A stretch of 64,000 nt of DNA from assembly GCF_018889995.1 (NCBI RefSeq), contig NZ_CP076547.1, forward strand, positions 1,488,001 to 1,552,000. The letters run 5' to 3'. Source of the stretch: Subtercola sp. PAMC28395. Lineage in GTDB: Bacteria > Actinomycetota > Actinomycetes > Actinomycetales > Microbacteriaceae. Below are positions 33,273-42,076 of this stretch, one piece after another. Below the pieces are notes generated by a model, which worked only from the letters and a program-made list of their open reading frames with translations, had not been told where the DNA came from and ran no database searches. The position numbers and the translations under genes are program-made. The stretch's first letter is position 1, and each line of letters opens with the position of its first letter.

Positions 33273-34862
33273 GTGTCAAAACCGGTCGTGTTGATCGCAG
33301 AAGAACTTTCGCCCGCCACCGTCGACGCACTCGGCCCCGACTTCGAGGTCGTCAATGTCGACGGCACCGACCGGCCGGCCCTGCTTGCCGCACTGGCGAA
33401 TGCCAGTGCCATCCTGGTGCGATCGGCGACGAAGGTCGACGCCGAGGCCATCGCGGCAGCGCCCCACCTGAAGGTCATTGCGCGTGCGGGTGTCGGTCTC
33501 GACAACGTCGACATCAAGGCTGCGACAGTGGCCGGTGTCATGGTCGTCAACGCCCCCACGTCGAACATCATCTCGGCCGCCGAACTCACCGTCGGCCACA
33601 TCCTGAGCCTTGCCCGCCACATTCCGGCGGCCCACAGCGCTCTCGCCCAGGGCCAGTGGAAGCGCTCCAAGTACACCGGCGTCGAGCTCTACGAGAAGAC
33701 CCTCGGCATCATCGGCCTCGGCCGCATCGGCGCCCTCATCACCGCCCGCATGCAGGCCTTCGGCGTCAACGTCGTCGCGTACGACCCGTACATCACCTCC
33801 GCCCGCGCCCAGCAGCTCGGTGTGACCCTGCTCAGCCTCGAGGAGCTGCTCGCCGAGTCGGACTTCATCACCATCCACATGCCCAAGACGCCGGAGACCA
33901 CCGGCATGATCTCGGATGCCCAGCTCGCCCTCATGAAGCCGACAGCCTTCATCGTGAACGTCGCCCGCGGCGGCCTCATCGACGAAGACGCGCTCTACCG
34001 CGCCCTCACCAGCGGAGTGATCGCCGGCGCAGGCCTCGACGTCTTCGTCAGCGAGCCGCCGAAAGACGAGAAGCTGCTCAGCCTCGAGAACGTCGTCGTC
34101 ACGCCCCATCTGGGTGCGTCGACCGATGAGGCGCAGGAGAAGGCCGGCGTCTCGGTCGCCCGTTCGGTGCGCCTTGCGCTCTCGGGTGAACTCGTTCCCG
34201 ACGCGGTCAACGTCGCCGGCGGTGTCATCGACCCGTCGGTGCGCCCCGGCATCGCGCTCATCGAGAAGCTCGGCCAGGTCTTCTCGGGCCTCGCGAAGAG
34301 CCCGTTGACGAGCGTCGATGTCGTCGTTCGCGGCGAGATCGCCGCCTTCGATGTCAGTGTGCTCAAGCTCGCAGCCCTCAAGGGCATCTTCACGAACGTC
34401 GTCAGCGAGAGCGTCTCGTACGTCAACGCACCCCTGCTCGCCGAGCAGCGTGGGGTGACCGTTCGCCTGATCACCGACCCGGTAAGCGAGGAGTACCGCA
34501 ACATCCTCACGCTCACCGGTGCCCTCAGCGACGGTTCGCAGCTCTCTGTCTCAGGCACCCTCACCGGCACCAAGCAGATCGAGAAGATCGTCGAGATCAA
34601 CGGCTACGACGTCGAGGTGCCGTTCGCCGAACACCTGCTCGTGATGATCTACGACGACCGCCCCGGCATCGTCGCCATCTACGGCAAGGAGTTCGGCGAC
34701 GCATCCATCAACATCGCCGGAATGCAGATCGCGCGAACCAACGCGGGCGGCAAGGCCCTGAGTGTTCTCACGATCGACTCACCGGCGCCCGAGGCGCTGC
34801 TCGAGCGTGTGCGCATCGCGATCGACGCCGACGTGCTCACCGAGATCGACATCACCGACTGA
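33273..34862 (+). CDS. serA: D-3-phosphoglycerate dehydrogenase, long form
   Basis: A 529-residue enzyme for the first step of serine synthesis. The substrate domain starts SKPVVLIAEELSPATVDALG. The NAD motif is GIIGLGRIGALI; the catalytic residues are in VNVARGGLIDEDAL and VTPHLGASTDEAQEKAG. The C-terminal third holds the allosteric substrate-binding domain and an ACT domain (LLVMIYDDRPGIVAIYGKEF) for serine feedback, as in actinobacterial enzymes. The GTG at 33273 follows TAAGGA; the longer upstream frame is noncoding. It sits inside the branched-chain amino acid block. Confidence 0.97.
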   Translation: MSKPVVLIAEELSPATVDALGPDFEVVNVDGTDRPALLAALANASAILVRSATKVDAEAIAAAPHLKVIARAGVGLDNVDIKAATVAGVMVVNAPTSNIISAAELTVGHILSLARHIPAAHSALAQGQWKRSKYTGVELYEKTLGIIGLGRIGALITARMQAFGVNVVAYDPYITSARAQQLGVTLLSLEELLAESDFITIHMPKTPETTGMISDAQLALMKPTAFIVNVARGGLIDEDALYRALTSGVIAGAGLDVFVSEPPKDEKLLSLENVVVTPHLGASTDEAQEKAGVSVARSVRLALSGELVPDAVNVAGGVIDPSVRPGIALIEKLGQVFSGLAKSPLTSVDVVVRGEIAAFDVSVLKLAALKGIFTNVVSESVSYVNAPLLAEQRGVTVRLITDPVSEEYRNILTLTGALSDGSQLSVSGTLTGTKQIEKIVEINGYDVEVPFAEHLLVMIYDDRPGIVAIYGKEFGDASINIAGMQIARTNAGGKALSVLTIDSPAPEALLERVRIAIDADVLTEIDITD

Positions 34863-34866
34863 CGTC

Positions 34867-34928
34867 GAAGAAAGTGACGTGATCTGCGCTCCGGATGATC
34901 GGTCAGAGCATTTCGTGTCACTTCCTTC
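34867..34928 (+). terminator. Hairpin after serA
   Basis: GAAGAAAGTGAC (34867-34878) pairs with 34917-34928 at 11 of 12 positions. It lies between the convergent serA and tetR-family genes. Confidence 0.5.
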
Positions 34929-34984
34929 AACCCGAGGCCCATCCGCGACGCTTATCGCGCGAAGGGCAGCGCGCATGCGTCAGT

Positions 34985-35560
34985 TCAGCGAGTCTCGTTC
35001 GCGCCCGTGCGGCGTGATGCGACCAGTCCCTCGGCGATCGCAACCAGCTCATTCATGTTCGCAGTGACTCGGCTCGAGGTCTCGGTGAGCGCAGACGGCA
35101 GCAGCGCCGAGTTGTAGTACAGCCCATCGCTGATGAGCATGATCGTGCGGGCAACGGCGTCGTCGCCCACGGCCGTGGCCAGAACGTCGAACCAGTCGCG
35201 CTGCATGGACTTCAAGGCCTCCTGGGCCTTGGGCTGCGAGCCCTGGGCGAGCCGGGTTGCCGAGATGATCGCCCGGTCGAGCGGGCTCTCGATGTTGACC
35301 GAACTGCGAATGAAGTAGTCGACGACGCCGGCAGGAGCCGTGCGGATGTTCTCGACGTCTTCGGTGACCAGCGCCGACAGCCGTTCGATCAGGCCGTCGA
35401 CGAGGGCATCTTTCGAGCCGAAGTGGTAGAGCAACCCGCCTTTGCTCACGCCCGCTTCTGCTGCCACAGCATCGAGCGTCGCTGCGCGCTCACCCTGGTT
35501 GATGAGGATCGTCTCGAAGGCGTCGAGAACCCGATCGCGAGCAGACGGCGCTGAAGTCAT
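34985..35560 (-). CDS. TetR family regulator of the adjacent efflux gene
   Basis: A 191-residue repressor. The helix-turn-helix is RAATLDAVAAEAGVSKGGLL followed by YHFGSKDALVDGL. The C-terminal ligand-binding domain is helical. The gene is divergent from the MFS transporter gene, the classic arrangement for a local repressor of a drug pump; a palindrome at 35640 in the shared gap is the likely operator. The ATG at 35560 gives the usual length. Confidence 0.92.
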   Translation of the reverse strand: MTSAPSARDRVLDAFETILINQGERAATLDAVAAEAGVSKGGLLYHFGSKDALVDGLIERLSALVTEDVENIRTAPAGVVDYFIRSSVNIESPLDRAIISATRLAQGSQPKAQEALKSMQRDWFDVLATAVGDDAVARTIMLISDGLYYNSALLPSALTETSSRVTANMNELVAIAEGLVASRRTGANETR

Positions 35561-35639
35561 CCCCACATCGTACCGACCTGCGCTGAGCGCGCCCGTGGAG
35601 TCGTGCTCGACAAGCAATTACACACGAAGTGGCTTACTG

Positions 35640-35655
35640 TACCGACTAGACGGTA
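35640..35655. promoter_or_regulatory. Candidate TetR operator
   Basis: TACCGACTAGACGGTA is a near-perfect palindrome (14 of 16 positions) in the gap between the divergent tetR-family and MFS genes, followed by TATACT, a good -10 element for the MFS gene. Confidence 0.6.
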
Positions 35656-35746
35656 TACTAGGGGATGATCAACCCGGGCATTGTCTGAACGCCCCTGTCC
35701 GGGCACCACCAGCATCACCGAAGCAGAACGCACACCAGGTCTCCTC

Positions 35747-37414
35747 ATGTCCAGCTCCCTCCTCACCCCGAACCCCGTTTCGACCACGAATCACCTCTCC
35801 GCGGCGAACTCCGTCTCCGCGCCCACCCGCCCCCGCACTCTTCCGACCCAGGGTGAGCCGGTCCGTCCCGCACGCCCCGACGCGGTCGCATCCAGCCAGA
35901 CGACCGGTTCGTCGGCCCCAGACCTCCGCGTCGGCCTGCGTGGCTGGCTCGCGCTGGCCGTCCTGATGCTTCCTGTGCTCCTCATCTCGGTTGACAACAC
36001 CGTGCTCAGCTTCGCTCTGCCCGTCATCTCCGAGTCACTGCACCCCAGCGCCACCGCGCAGCTGTGGATCATCGACATGTACCCGCTGGTGCTCGCCGGC
36101 CTGCTCGTCTCGATGGGCAACCTCGGCGACCGCATCGGCCGCCGCAGGCTTCTGCTGATCGGTGCCGTCGGATTCGGAGTCGTCTCGATCATCGCTGCGT
36201 TCGCGCCAACAGCCGAACTGCTCATCGCCGCCCGCGCGGCCCTCGCTTTCTTCGGCGCGATGCTCATGCCCTCTACGCTCTCGCTGCTGCGCAACATCTT
36301 CGCCGACCGGCAGCAACGCCGTCTCGCCATCGCGATCTGGGCCTCCGGCTTCGCTGCGGGAGCCGCCCTCGGCCCGATCGTCGGCGGTCTGCTGCTCGAG
36401 CACTTCTGGTGGGGATCCGTCTTCCTCATCGCCGTACCGGTGCTGATTCCTCTGTTGATCTTCGCGCCCCTGCTGATTCCCGAATCGCGTGACCCGAACC
36501 CGGGCAAGCTCGACCTCGTGAGCATCGGCCTCTCGCTCGTGATGCTCGTGCCGATCGTCTATGCGATCAAGGAGTTCGCCATCGAGGGGTTCAGCTGGGC
36601 ATCCATCGGCCTGTTCGCCCTGGGGCTTGCCGCAGGGTGCGCGTTCGTCCGGCGCCAGCTCTCACGTGAGAACCCGATGCTCGACATGAGGCTGTTCCGC
36701 GTCGGCGCTTTCAGCGGCGCAGTGCTCGTCAACCTGCTCAGCGTCGTCTCGCTGGTCGGCTTTCTCTTCTTCGTGTCGCAGCACCTCCAGTTGGTGCTGG
36801 GGCTGCGGCCGATGGATGCTGCGCTCGCCCTGGTGCCGGGCCTCATCGTGATGGTCGTGGCCGGCCTTGCCGTCGTTCCGCTCGTGCGCCTCGTCAAACC
36901 GGGCATCGTGGTTGCCGGCGGGCTGATGCTCTCGGCGACCGCCTACGTGATCGTCATGCTCACCGGCGCCGGAGCGACGGCCGGGACCCTCGCCATTGCC
37001 TTCGCGGTGCTCGCCCTCGGGATCGGGGCTGCGGAGACGATCTCTAACGACCTGATCATCTCTGTGGTGCCAGAAGAGAAGGCAGGAGCGGCCTCGGCCG
37101 TGTCTGAGACCGCCTATGAACTCGGTGCAGTGCTCGGCACGGCCGTGCTCGGCAGCATTCTCACGGCGTTCTACCGTTCGAGCATCGTGCTGCCGCACGG
37201 GCTCACGACCGAGCAGGCCACTTCGGCGTCAGAGACGCTGGGCGGAGCGGTCGGTGTTTCGGGCGAGATCCCGTGGAGCCTCGGCACGGTGCTGCTCGAG
37301 TCCGCGCGACAGGCCTTCGACAGTGGCGTGGTCACCACCTCGGCCATTGGCGCTGCGCTCATGGTCGCCGCGACCATCCTGGCCCTGGTGACGCTGCGCA
37401 AGGCGCGCGCCTGA
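35747..37414 (+). CDS. MFS transporter, DHA2 (14-helix) drug efflux family
   Basis: A 555-residue transporter with a 60-residue polar N-terminal tail and about 14 hydrophobic segments. Motif C-like and DHA2 signatures are visible: LISVDNTVLSFALPVISESL in helix 1, GNLGDRIGRRRLLLIGAVGF (motif A), and IWASGFAAGAALGPIVGGLL (motif C). The QacA/SmvA-like architecture suggests proton-driven export of cationic compounds. The divergent TetR-type gene probably represses it. The ATG at 35747 was chosen over an upstream ATG in the leader. Confidence 0.9.
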   Translation: MSSSLLTPNPVSTTNHLSAANSVSAPTRPRTLPTQGEPVRPARPDAVASSQTTGSSAPDLRVGLRGWLALAVLMLPVLLISVDNTVLSFALPVISESLHPSATAQLWIIDMYPLVLAGLLVSMGNLGDRIGRRRLLLIGAVGFGVVSIIAAFAPTAELLIAARAALAFFGAMLMPSTLSLLRNIFADRQQRRLAIAIWASGFAAGAALGPIVGGLLLEHFWWGSVFLIAVPVLIPLLIFAPLLIPESRDPNPGKLDLVSIGLSLVMLVPIVYAIKEFAIEGFSWASIGLFALGLAAGCAFVRRQLSRENPMLDMRLFRVGAFSGAVLVNLLSVVSLVGFLFFVSQHLQLVLGLRPMDAALALVPGLIVMVVAGLAVVPLVRLVKPGIVVAGGLMLSATAYVIVMLTGAGATAGTLAIAFAVLALGIGAAETISNDLIISVVPEEKAGAASAVSETAYELGAVLGTAVLGSILTAFYRSSIVLPHGLTTEQATSASETLGGAVGVSGEIPWSLGTVLLESARQAFDSGVVTTSAIGAALMVAATILALVTLRKARA

Positions 37415-37502
37415 TCACTCGCCCGGGAAGGTCACCGCAGGTGCGGAAGGCGGCGGGCTGTAATCTGGGGTGAACCTTTTCATTCCAGCGTTGGAGCCAG
37501 TC

Positions 37503-38630
37503 ATGCCTCGTGTCATTCGCCTAGCCGTCATCCCCGGAGACGGAATCGGCCCCGAGGTCATCGCCGAGGCACTGAAGGTGCTCGATGCGGCGGTCGGAGC
37601 ATCCGGTGCCGTGGCGTCCGACGAAGCAGTGACCGTCGAGAAGACACACTTCTCGCTCGGGGCTGCGCGTTACCTCGAGACCGGTGACGTGCTCACCGAC
37701 GAGGATCTCGCCGCCATCGCCTCGCACGACGCCATTCTGCTCGGTGCGGTCGGTGGGGTGCCGGGCGACCCGCGCCTGAAAGACGCGAACATCGAGCGCG
37801 GATTGCTGCTGCGGCTGCGTTTTGCCCTCGACCACTTCGTGAACCTGCGACCCACGACGATCTACCCGGGTGTGACGAGCCCGCTCTCGAATCCCGGCGA
37901 GGTCGACTTTGTGGTCGTGCGCGAGGGCACAGAGGGGCCGTACGTCGGCAACGGCGGCGCGATCCGCGTCGGCACGCCCCACGAGATCGCCAACGAGGTC
38001 TCGGTCAACACGGCCTACGGCGTCGAACGCGTGGTGCGCTTCGCGTTCGAACTCGCCGCCAGCCGCCCCCGAAAGAAGCTCACGCTCGTGCACAAGACGA
38101 ACGTGCTGGTCTTCTCGGGCAGCCTCTGGCAGCGCACAGTCAACGCAATCGCAGCCGAGTTCCCCGACGTCTCCGTCGACTACCTGCACGTCGACGCAGC
38201 GACCATCTTCTTCGTGACGAACCCTGCTAAATTCGACGTGATCGTCACAGACAACCTCTTCGGCGACATTCTCACCGACCTGGCCGGCGCGATCAGCGGC
38301 GGCATCGGGCTGGCGGCCTCGGGCAACATCAACCCGACCGGCACCTTCCCCAGCATGTTCGAACCCGTGCACGGATCTGCACCCGACATCGCAGGCAAGC
38401 AGATCGCCGACCCGACTGCCGCGATCCTGTCGGTGGCGCTCCTGCTCGACCAGCAGGGGCTACCTGGGGCAGCGGCCCGCATTCGGGATGCTGTGACCGG
38501 CGACCTTGCGGAGCGGGCGAGTGCAGCATCCAGAGTCTCGGGTGCTGACGCACTGCCCGCACGGAGCACTGCAGAAGTGGGCGATGCGATCGTGGCGGCG
38601 CTCGGATCGCTTGCGGTCGCCGCACACTGA
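37503..38630 (+). CDS. leuB: 3-isopropylmalate dehydrogenase
   Basis: A 375-residue beta-decarboxylating dehydrogenase of leucine synthesis. The N-terminus has [19 protein letters not shown]; the substrate Arg/Tyr/Lys site is in [16 protein letters not shown] and the metal Asp in [33 protein letters not shown] is the C-terminal cofactor motif. The start at 37503 follows a short leader; an in-frame ATG at 37470 would add eleven residues. It precedes ilvE by 82 bp. Confidence 0.96.
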   Translation: MPRVIRLAVIPGDGIGPEVIAEALKVLDAAVGASGAVASDEAVTVEKTHFSLGAARYLETGDVLTDEDLAAIASHDAILLGAVGGVPGDPRLKDANIERGLLLRLRFALDHFVNLRPTTIYPGVTSPLSNPGEVDFVVVREGTEGPYVGNGGAIRVGTPHEIANEVSVNTAYGVERVVRFAFELAASRPRKKLTLVHKTNVLVFSGSLWQRTVNAIAAEFPDVSVDYLHVDAATIFFVTNPAKFDVIVTDNLFGDILTDLAGAISGGIGLAASGNINPTGTFPSMFEPVHGSAPDIAGKQIADPTAAILSVALLLDQQGLPGAAARIRDAVTGDLAERASAASRVSGADALPARSTAEVGDAIVAALGSLAVAAH

Positions 38631-38712
38631 CCTTGATCGGCGCACACCCAGCCAGCCCAACCGGCGCTGCACCACCCCTCGAAATCCATTTCATGACCTG
38701 AGGACACACCCC

Positions 38713-39852
38713 ATGACGACCACCGCTTCGACACCAGCCCCCACTGCCGGCGAATCGGCAACCGAATTCCCGCTGGCCTTCCAGCTCACTCCGTCGACGG
38801 ATGCCCGGGCAGAGGCCGAGCGCGAGGCCATCCTTGCCGACCCCGGCTTCGGCAAGCACTTCACCGACCACATGGTCTCGATCGAGTGGACCATCGATGA
38901 CGGCTGGCACAACGCCGAGGTGATGCCATACGGGCCGATCTCGCTCGACCCCGCGGCTTCGGTGCTGCACTACGCGCAGGAGATCTTCGAGGGGCTGAAG
39001 GCCTACCGGCACGCCGACGGGTCGATCCACACCTTCCGGCCCGAGGCGAATGCGGCCCGGCTCCAGCGCTCTGCGGGCCGCCTCGCGCTGCCCCAGCTCT
39101 CGACCACGGACTTCGTCGAATCGCTCAAGCAGCTGATCGCCGTCGATGGCTCGTGGGTCCCCGATGCCCCGGAGACGAGCCTGTACCTTCGGCCGTTCAT
39201 GTTCGCCACAGAGAGCTTTCTCGGCGTGCGTGCCGCTCGCAAGGTCGGGTTCTACGTGATCGCCAGCCCGGCGGGTACCTACTTCACCGGAGGAGTCGCC
39301 CCGGTGAACATCTGGCTCTCGACGGAGTTCAACCGTGCCGGCCGCGGGGGAATGGGTGCGGCGAAGACCGGCGGCAACTACGCCTCGTCGCTGCTGCCCC
39401 AGGAGCTCGCCTACGAGAAGGGCTGCGCGCAGGTTCTCTTTCTCGACTCGCAGGAGGGCAAATACCTCGAAGAGCTCGGCGGAATGAACCTCTTTCTCGT
39501 CTACAAAGACGGCACGCTCGTCACGCCCGCGTCGTCGAGCATCCTCGAGGGGATCACGCGCGACAGCATCATGCAGCTCGCGCGGGATCGCGGCCACAAC
39601 GTCGAGATCCGCCAGGTCGAGATCGAGGAGTGGAAGGCCGGCTCGGCGTCGGGCGACATCGTCGAGGTGTTCGCCTGCGGAACGGCGGCTGTGATCGCGC
39701 CCGTCGCCCAGCTGCTCGGCGAGGACTTCGCGCTCGGTACCGCGGGGGCTCCGGCCGGCGAGCTGACGATGTCACTGCGCCAGGAGCTCACCGACATCCA
39801 GTACGGCCGCATCCCCGACCGCCACGGCTGGCTTACGCGGCTCGACGCCTGA
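38713..39852 (+). CDS. ilvE: Branched-chain amino acid aminotransferase
   Basis: A 379-residue fold-type IV PLP enzyme for the last step of valine, leucine and isoleucine synthesis. The PLP lysine lies in GAAKTGGNYASSLL, and the motif ELGGMNLFLV precedes TPASSSILEGITRDSI, the signature of class IV aminotransferases. The C-terminal EVFACGTAAVIAPVAQL and PYGPISLDPAASVLHYAQEIFE are typical of BCAT. The ATG at 38713 has weak GAGGA upstream. Confidence 0.96.
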   Translation: MTTTASTPAPTAGESATEFPLAFQLTPSTDARAEAEREAILADPGFGKHFTDHMVSIEWTIDDGWHNAEVMPYGPISLDPAASVLHYAQEIFEGLKAYRHADGSIHTFRPEANAARLQRSAGRLALPQLSTTDFVESLKQLIAVDGSWVPDAPETSLYLRPFMFATESFLGVRAARKVGFYVIASPAGTYFTGGVAPVNIWLSTEFNRAGRGGMGAAKTGGNYASSLLPQELAYEKGCAQVLFLDSQEGKYLEELGGMNLFLVYKDGTLVTPASSSILEGITRDSIMQLARDRGHNVEIRQVEIEEWKAGSASGDIVEVFACGTAAVIAPVAQLLGEDFALGTAGAPAGELTMSLRQELTDIQYGRIPDRHGWLTRLDA

Positions 39853-40011
39853 CGCCGGCTCGCTGACACGCCCGCGGCGCACCGCCGACCTCCTCCCACT
39901 GAACCACCCTGTACTTCGGGCGGAGAACGGGCACTGTGGGCGGCTGGTGGCCGCGAATCCGTTCACCTCCTCCCGAAGTGCACTTTGGATGCACGGGGAT
40001 AGGCTGAACGG

Positions 40012-40782
40012 GTGAAAATTGTGCGATTCAGTGCGGGCGACGACCCGCGGTACGGCATCCTCGACAGCGGGCCCGACGGCGACGACCTGGTCGTGCTGGT
40101 CGGCGACCCGATGTTCCAGGGGTTCGAGACCACGGGGGAGCGGGTGCCGCTTGCGGGCGTGAAACTGCTTGCCCCGGTCATCCCGAGGTCGAAGGTGGTC
40201 GCGGTGGGCAAGAACTATGCGGACCACGCCAGGGAGATGGGCGGGGAGGTGCCCGATCATCCGATCATCTTTCTCAAACCGAACACCTCGGTGATCGGTA
40301 CCGGCGACGCGATCGTTCTGCCGTCAGACAGCGAGCAGGTCGAGCACGAGGCGGAGCTTGCCATCGTGATCGGCAGTGTGGCGAAGAACGTGCGCGCAGA
40401 GGACTACGCATCGGTGGTGTTCGGCTACACGGTGGCGAATGACGTGACTGCGCGCGACATCCAGAAGCTCGACGGCCAGTGGGCCAGGGCGAAGAGTTAC
40501 GACACGTTCTGCCCGCTCGGCCCGGTGATTGAGACCGAGTTCGACTTCACGGATGCCCGCATCGAGGCCCGCGTCGATGGAGTTGTGAAGCAGCAGGGCA
40601 CCACAGCAGACATGATCTTCGGCATTCCCGAGATCGTGGCCTTCGTGTCGCGGGTGTTCACGCTGTTGCCGGGAGACGTGATTCTCACGGGCACTCCCGC
40701 CGGAGTCGGGCCGATCACTTCGGGCCAGGTCGTCGACGTCAGCATTGCGGGAATCGGCACGCTGTCGAACCCCGTGCGTTAA
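40012..40782 (+). CDS. Fumarylacetoacetate hydrolase family protein
   Basis: A 256-residue FAH-fold enzyme. The metal-binding Glu triad is in EHEAELAIVIG and downstream (KSYDTFCPLGP), and the C-terminal GDVILTGTPAGVGP is typical. Family members hydrolyse or decarboxylate acylpyruvates, for example oxaloacetate decarboxylase or homoprotocatechuate isomerase. Its position between ilvE and gltX recurs in actinobacteria, but the role is unclear. GTG start. Confidence 0.92.
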   Translation: MKIVRFSAGDDPRYGILDSGPDGDDLVVLVGDPMFQGFETTGERVPLAGVKLLAPVIPRSKVVAVGKNYADHAREMGGEVPDHPIIFLKPNTSVIGTGDAIVLPSDSEQVEHEAELAIVIGSVAKNVRAEDYASVVFGYTVANDVTARDIQKLDGQWARAKSYDTFCPLGPVIETEFDFTDARIEARVDGVVKQQGTTADMIFGIPEIVAFVSRVFTLLPGDVILTGTPAGVGPITSGQVVDVSIAGIGTLSNPVR

Positions 40783-40942
40783 CCCTTGCCATTCGAGTTC
40801 ACACCCCCGCGTTTGCGCTCAGCTTCTCCCTCGCAGCCGACTGAACTGAACTCTTTTCGAACAGCTTCTGTCGGGCATCCGCTCGTGCCGGTGGCATCAG
40901 TACGCTGGGCTCCACCACCTCTTCCGAAAGCAGAATTACTCC

Positions 40943-41947
40943 ATGACCTATCTAGCCGACTCCACCCGCTATGACGACATGCAGTACCGCCGGGTCGGCC
41001 GCAGCGGGCTCAAGCTCCCGGCGCTCTCGCTCGGGCTCTGGCACAACTTCGGCCACACCAAGCCGCTCGACGTGCAGCGCGCCATCGTGCGCCGGGCGTT
41101 CGACCTCGGAATCACCCACTTCGACCTCGCAAACAACTACGGGCCGCCCTACGGCTCAGCAGAGACCAACTTCGGCCGCCTGTTCGCCGAAGACCTGAAG
41201 CCGTACCGCGATGAGCTCATCATCTCGTCGAAGGCCGGCTACGACATGTGGCCGGGCCCGTATGGCGATTTCGGCTCACGCAAGTACGTGCTCTCGTCGC
41301 TCGACCAGAGCCTCGGCCGCCTCGGGCTCGACTATGTCGACATCTTCTACTCGCACCGGCCCGATCCCGAGACCCCGATCGAAGAGACCATGGGCGCGCT
41401 CGCCACGGCCGTGCACCAGGGCAAGGCGCTCTACGTCGGCATTTCCAACTACTCACCTGAGCAGACCCTCGCCGCGAAGGCTGCCCTGGCCGAGCACAAG
41501 GTGCCGCTGCTCATCCACCAGCCCCGGTACTCGATGCTCGACCGTCGACCCGAAGAAACCGGCCTGCTCGACACTGTCCGTGAAGAGGGAATCGGCGCAA
41601 TCGTCTTCTCACCGCTCGAGCAGGGGTTGCTCACCAGCCGCTATCTCGACGGCAACATTCCCGAGTCGTCGCGAGCCGCGGTCGGGCACTTCCTCACTCC
41701 CGAGAAGGTGCAGGGCTACCTCGGCAAGGCCCGTGCTCTGAACGAGATCGCGGATGCCCGGGGCCAGACCCTCGCCCAGCTCGCCCTGCTCTGGGTGCTG
41801 CGGCAGCAGGGTGAGACCTCGCCCGTCACCTCGGCCATCATCGGCGCGAGCTCGGTCGAGCAGCTCGAGCAGAACGTTGCGGCCCTCGCTGCCCCCGCGC
41901 TCGATGCGGCCGAGATCGCTGCGGTCGAAGTGGCGCTCGCCCCCTGA
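40943..41947 (+). CDS. Aldo-keto reductase, YghZ/GPR type
   Basis: A 334-residue NADPH-dependent reductase of the AKR14 class. It starts YRRVGRSGLKLPALSLGLWH; the catalytic Tyr is in FDLANNYGPPYGSAETNFG, with Lys in LIISSKAGYDMWPGPYGDFG and His in IFYSHRPDPETP. The C-terminal NADP site is SAIIGASSVEQLEQN. E. coli YghZ reduces L-glyceraldehyde 3-phosphate and methylglyoxal. The ATG at 40943 follows a CAGAATTACTCC leader without strong ribosome site. Confidence 0.93.
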   Translation: MTYLADSTRYDDMQYRRVGRSGLKLPALSLGLWHNFGHTKPLDVQRAIVRRAFDLGITHFDLANNYGPPYGSAETNFGRLFAEDLKPYRDELIISSKAGYDMWPGPYGDFGSRKYVLSSLDQSLGRLGLDYVDIFYSHRPDPETPIEETMGALATAVHQGKALYVGISNYSPEQTLAAKAALAEHKVPLLIHQPRYSMLDRRPEETGLLDTVREEGIGAIVFSPLEQGLLTSRYLDGNIPESSRAAVGHFLTPEKVQGYLGKARALNEIADARGQTLAQLALLWVLRQQGETSPVTSAIIGASSVEQLEQNVAALAAPALDAAEIAAVEVALAP

Positions 41948-42076
41948 GATTCGGTGGCCGCTCCGGGGGCATGAGAATGGCAGGGTGAGCCTTCTTCGGG
42001 CAAGTGCCGTAATGGATTGAAGGTTCGAGACTCTCTTCTGTGGAACGCATTGTGCCTCCGCCGTCGAAAGTCTGTG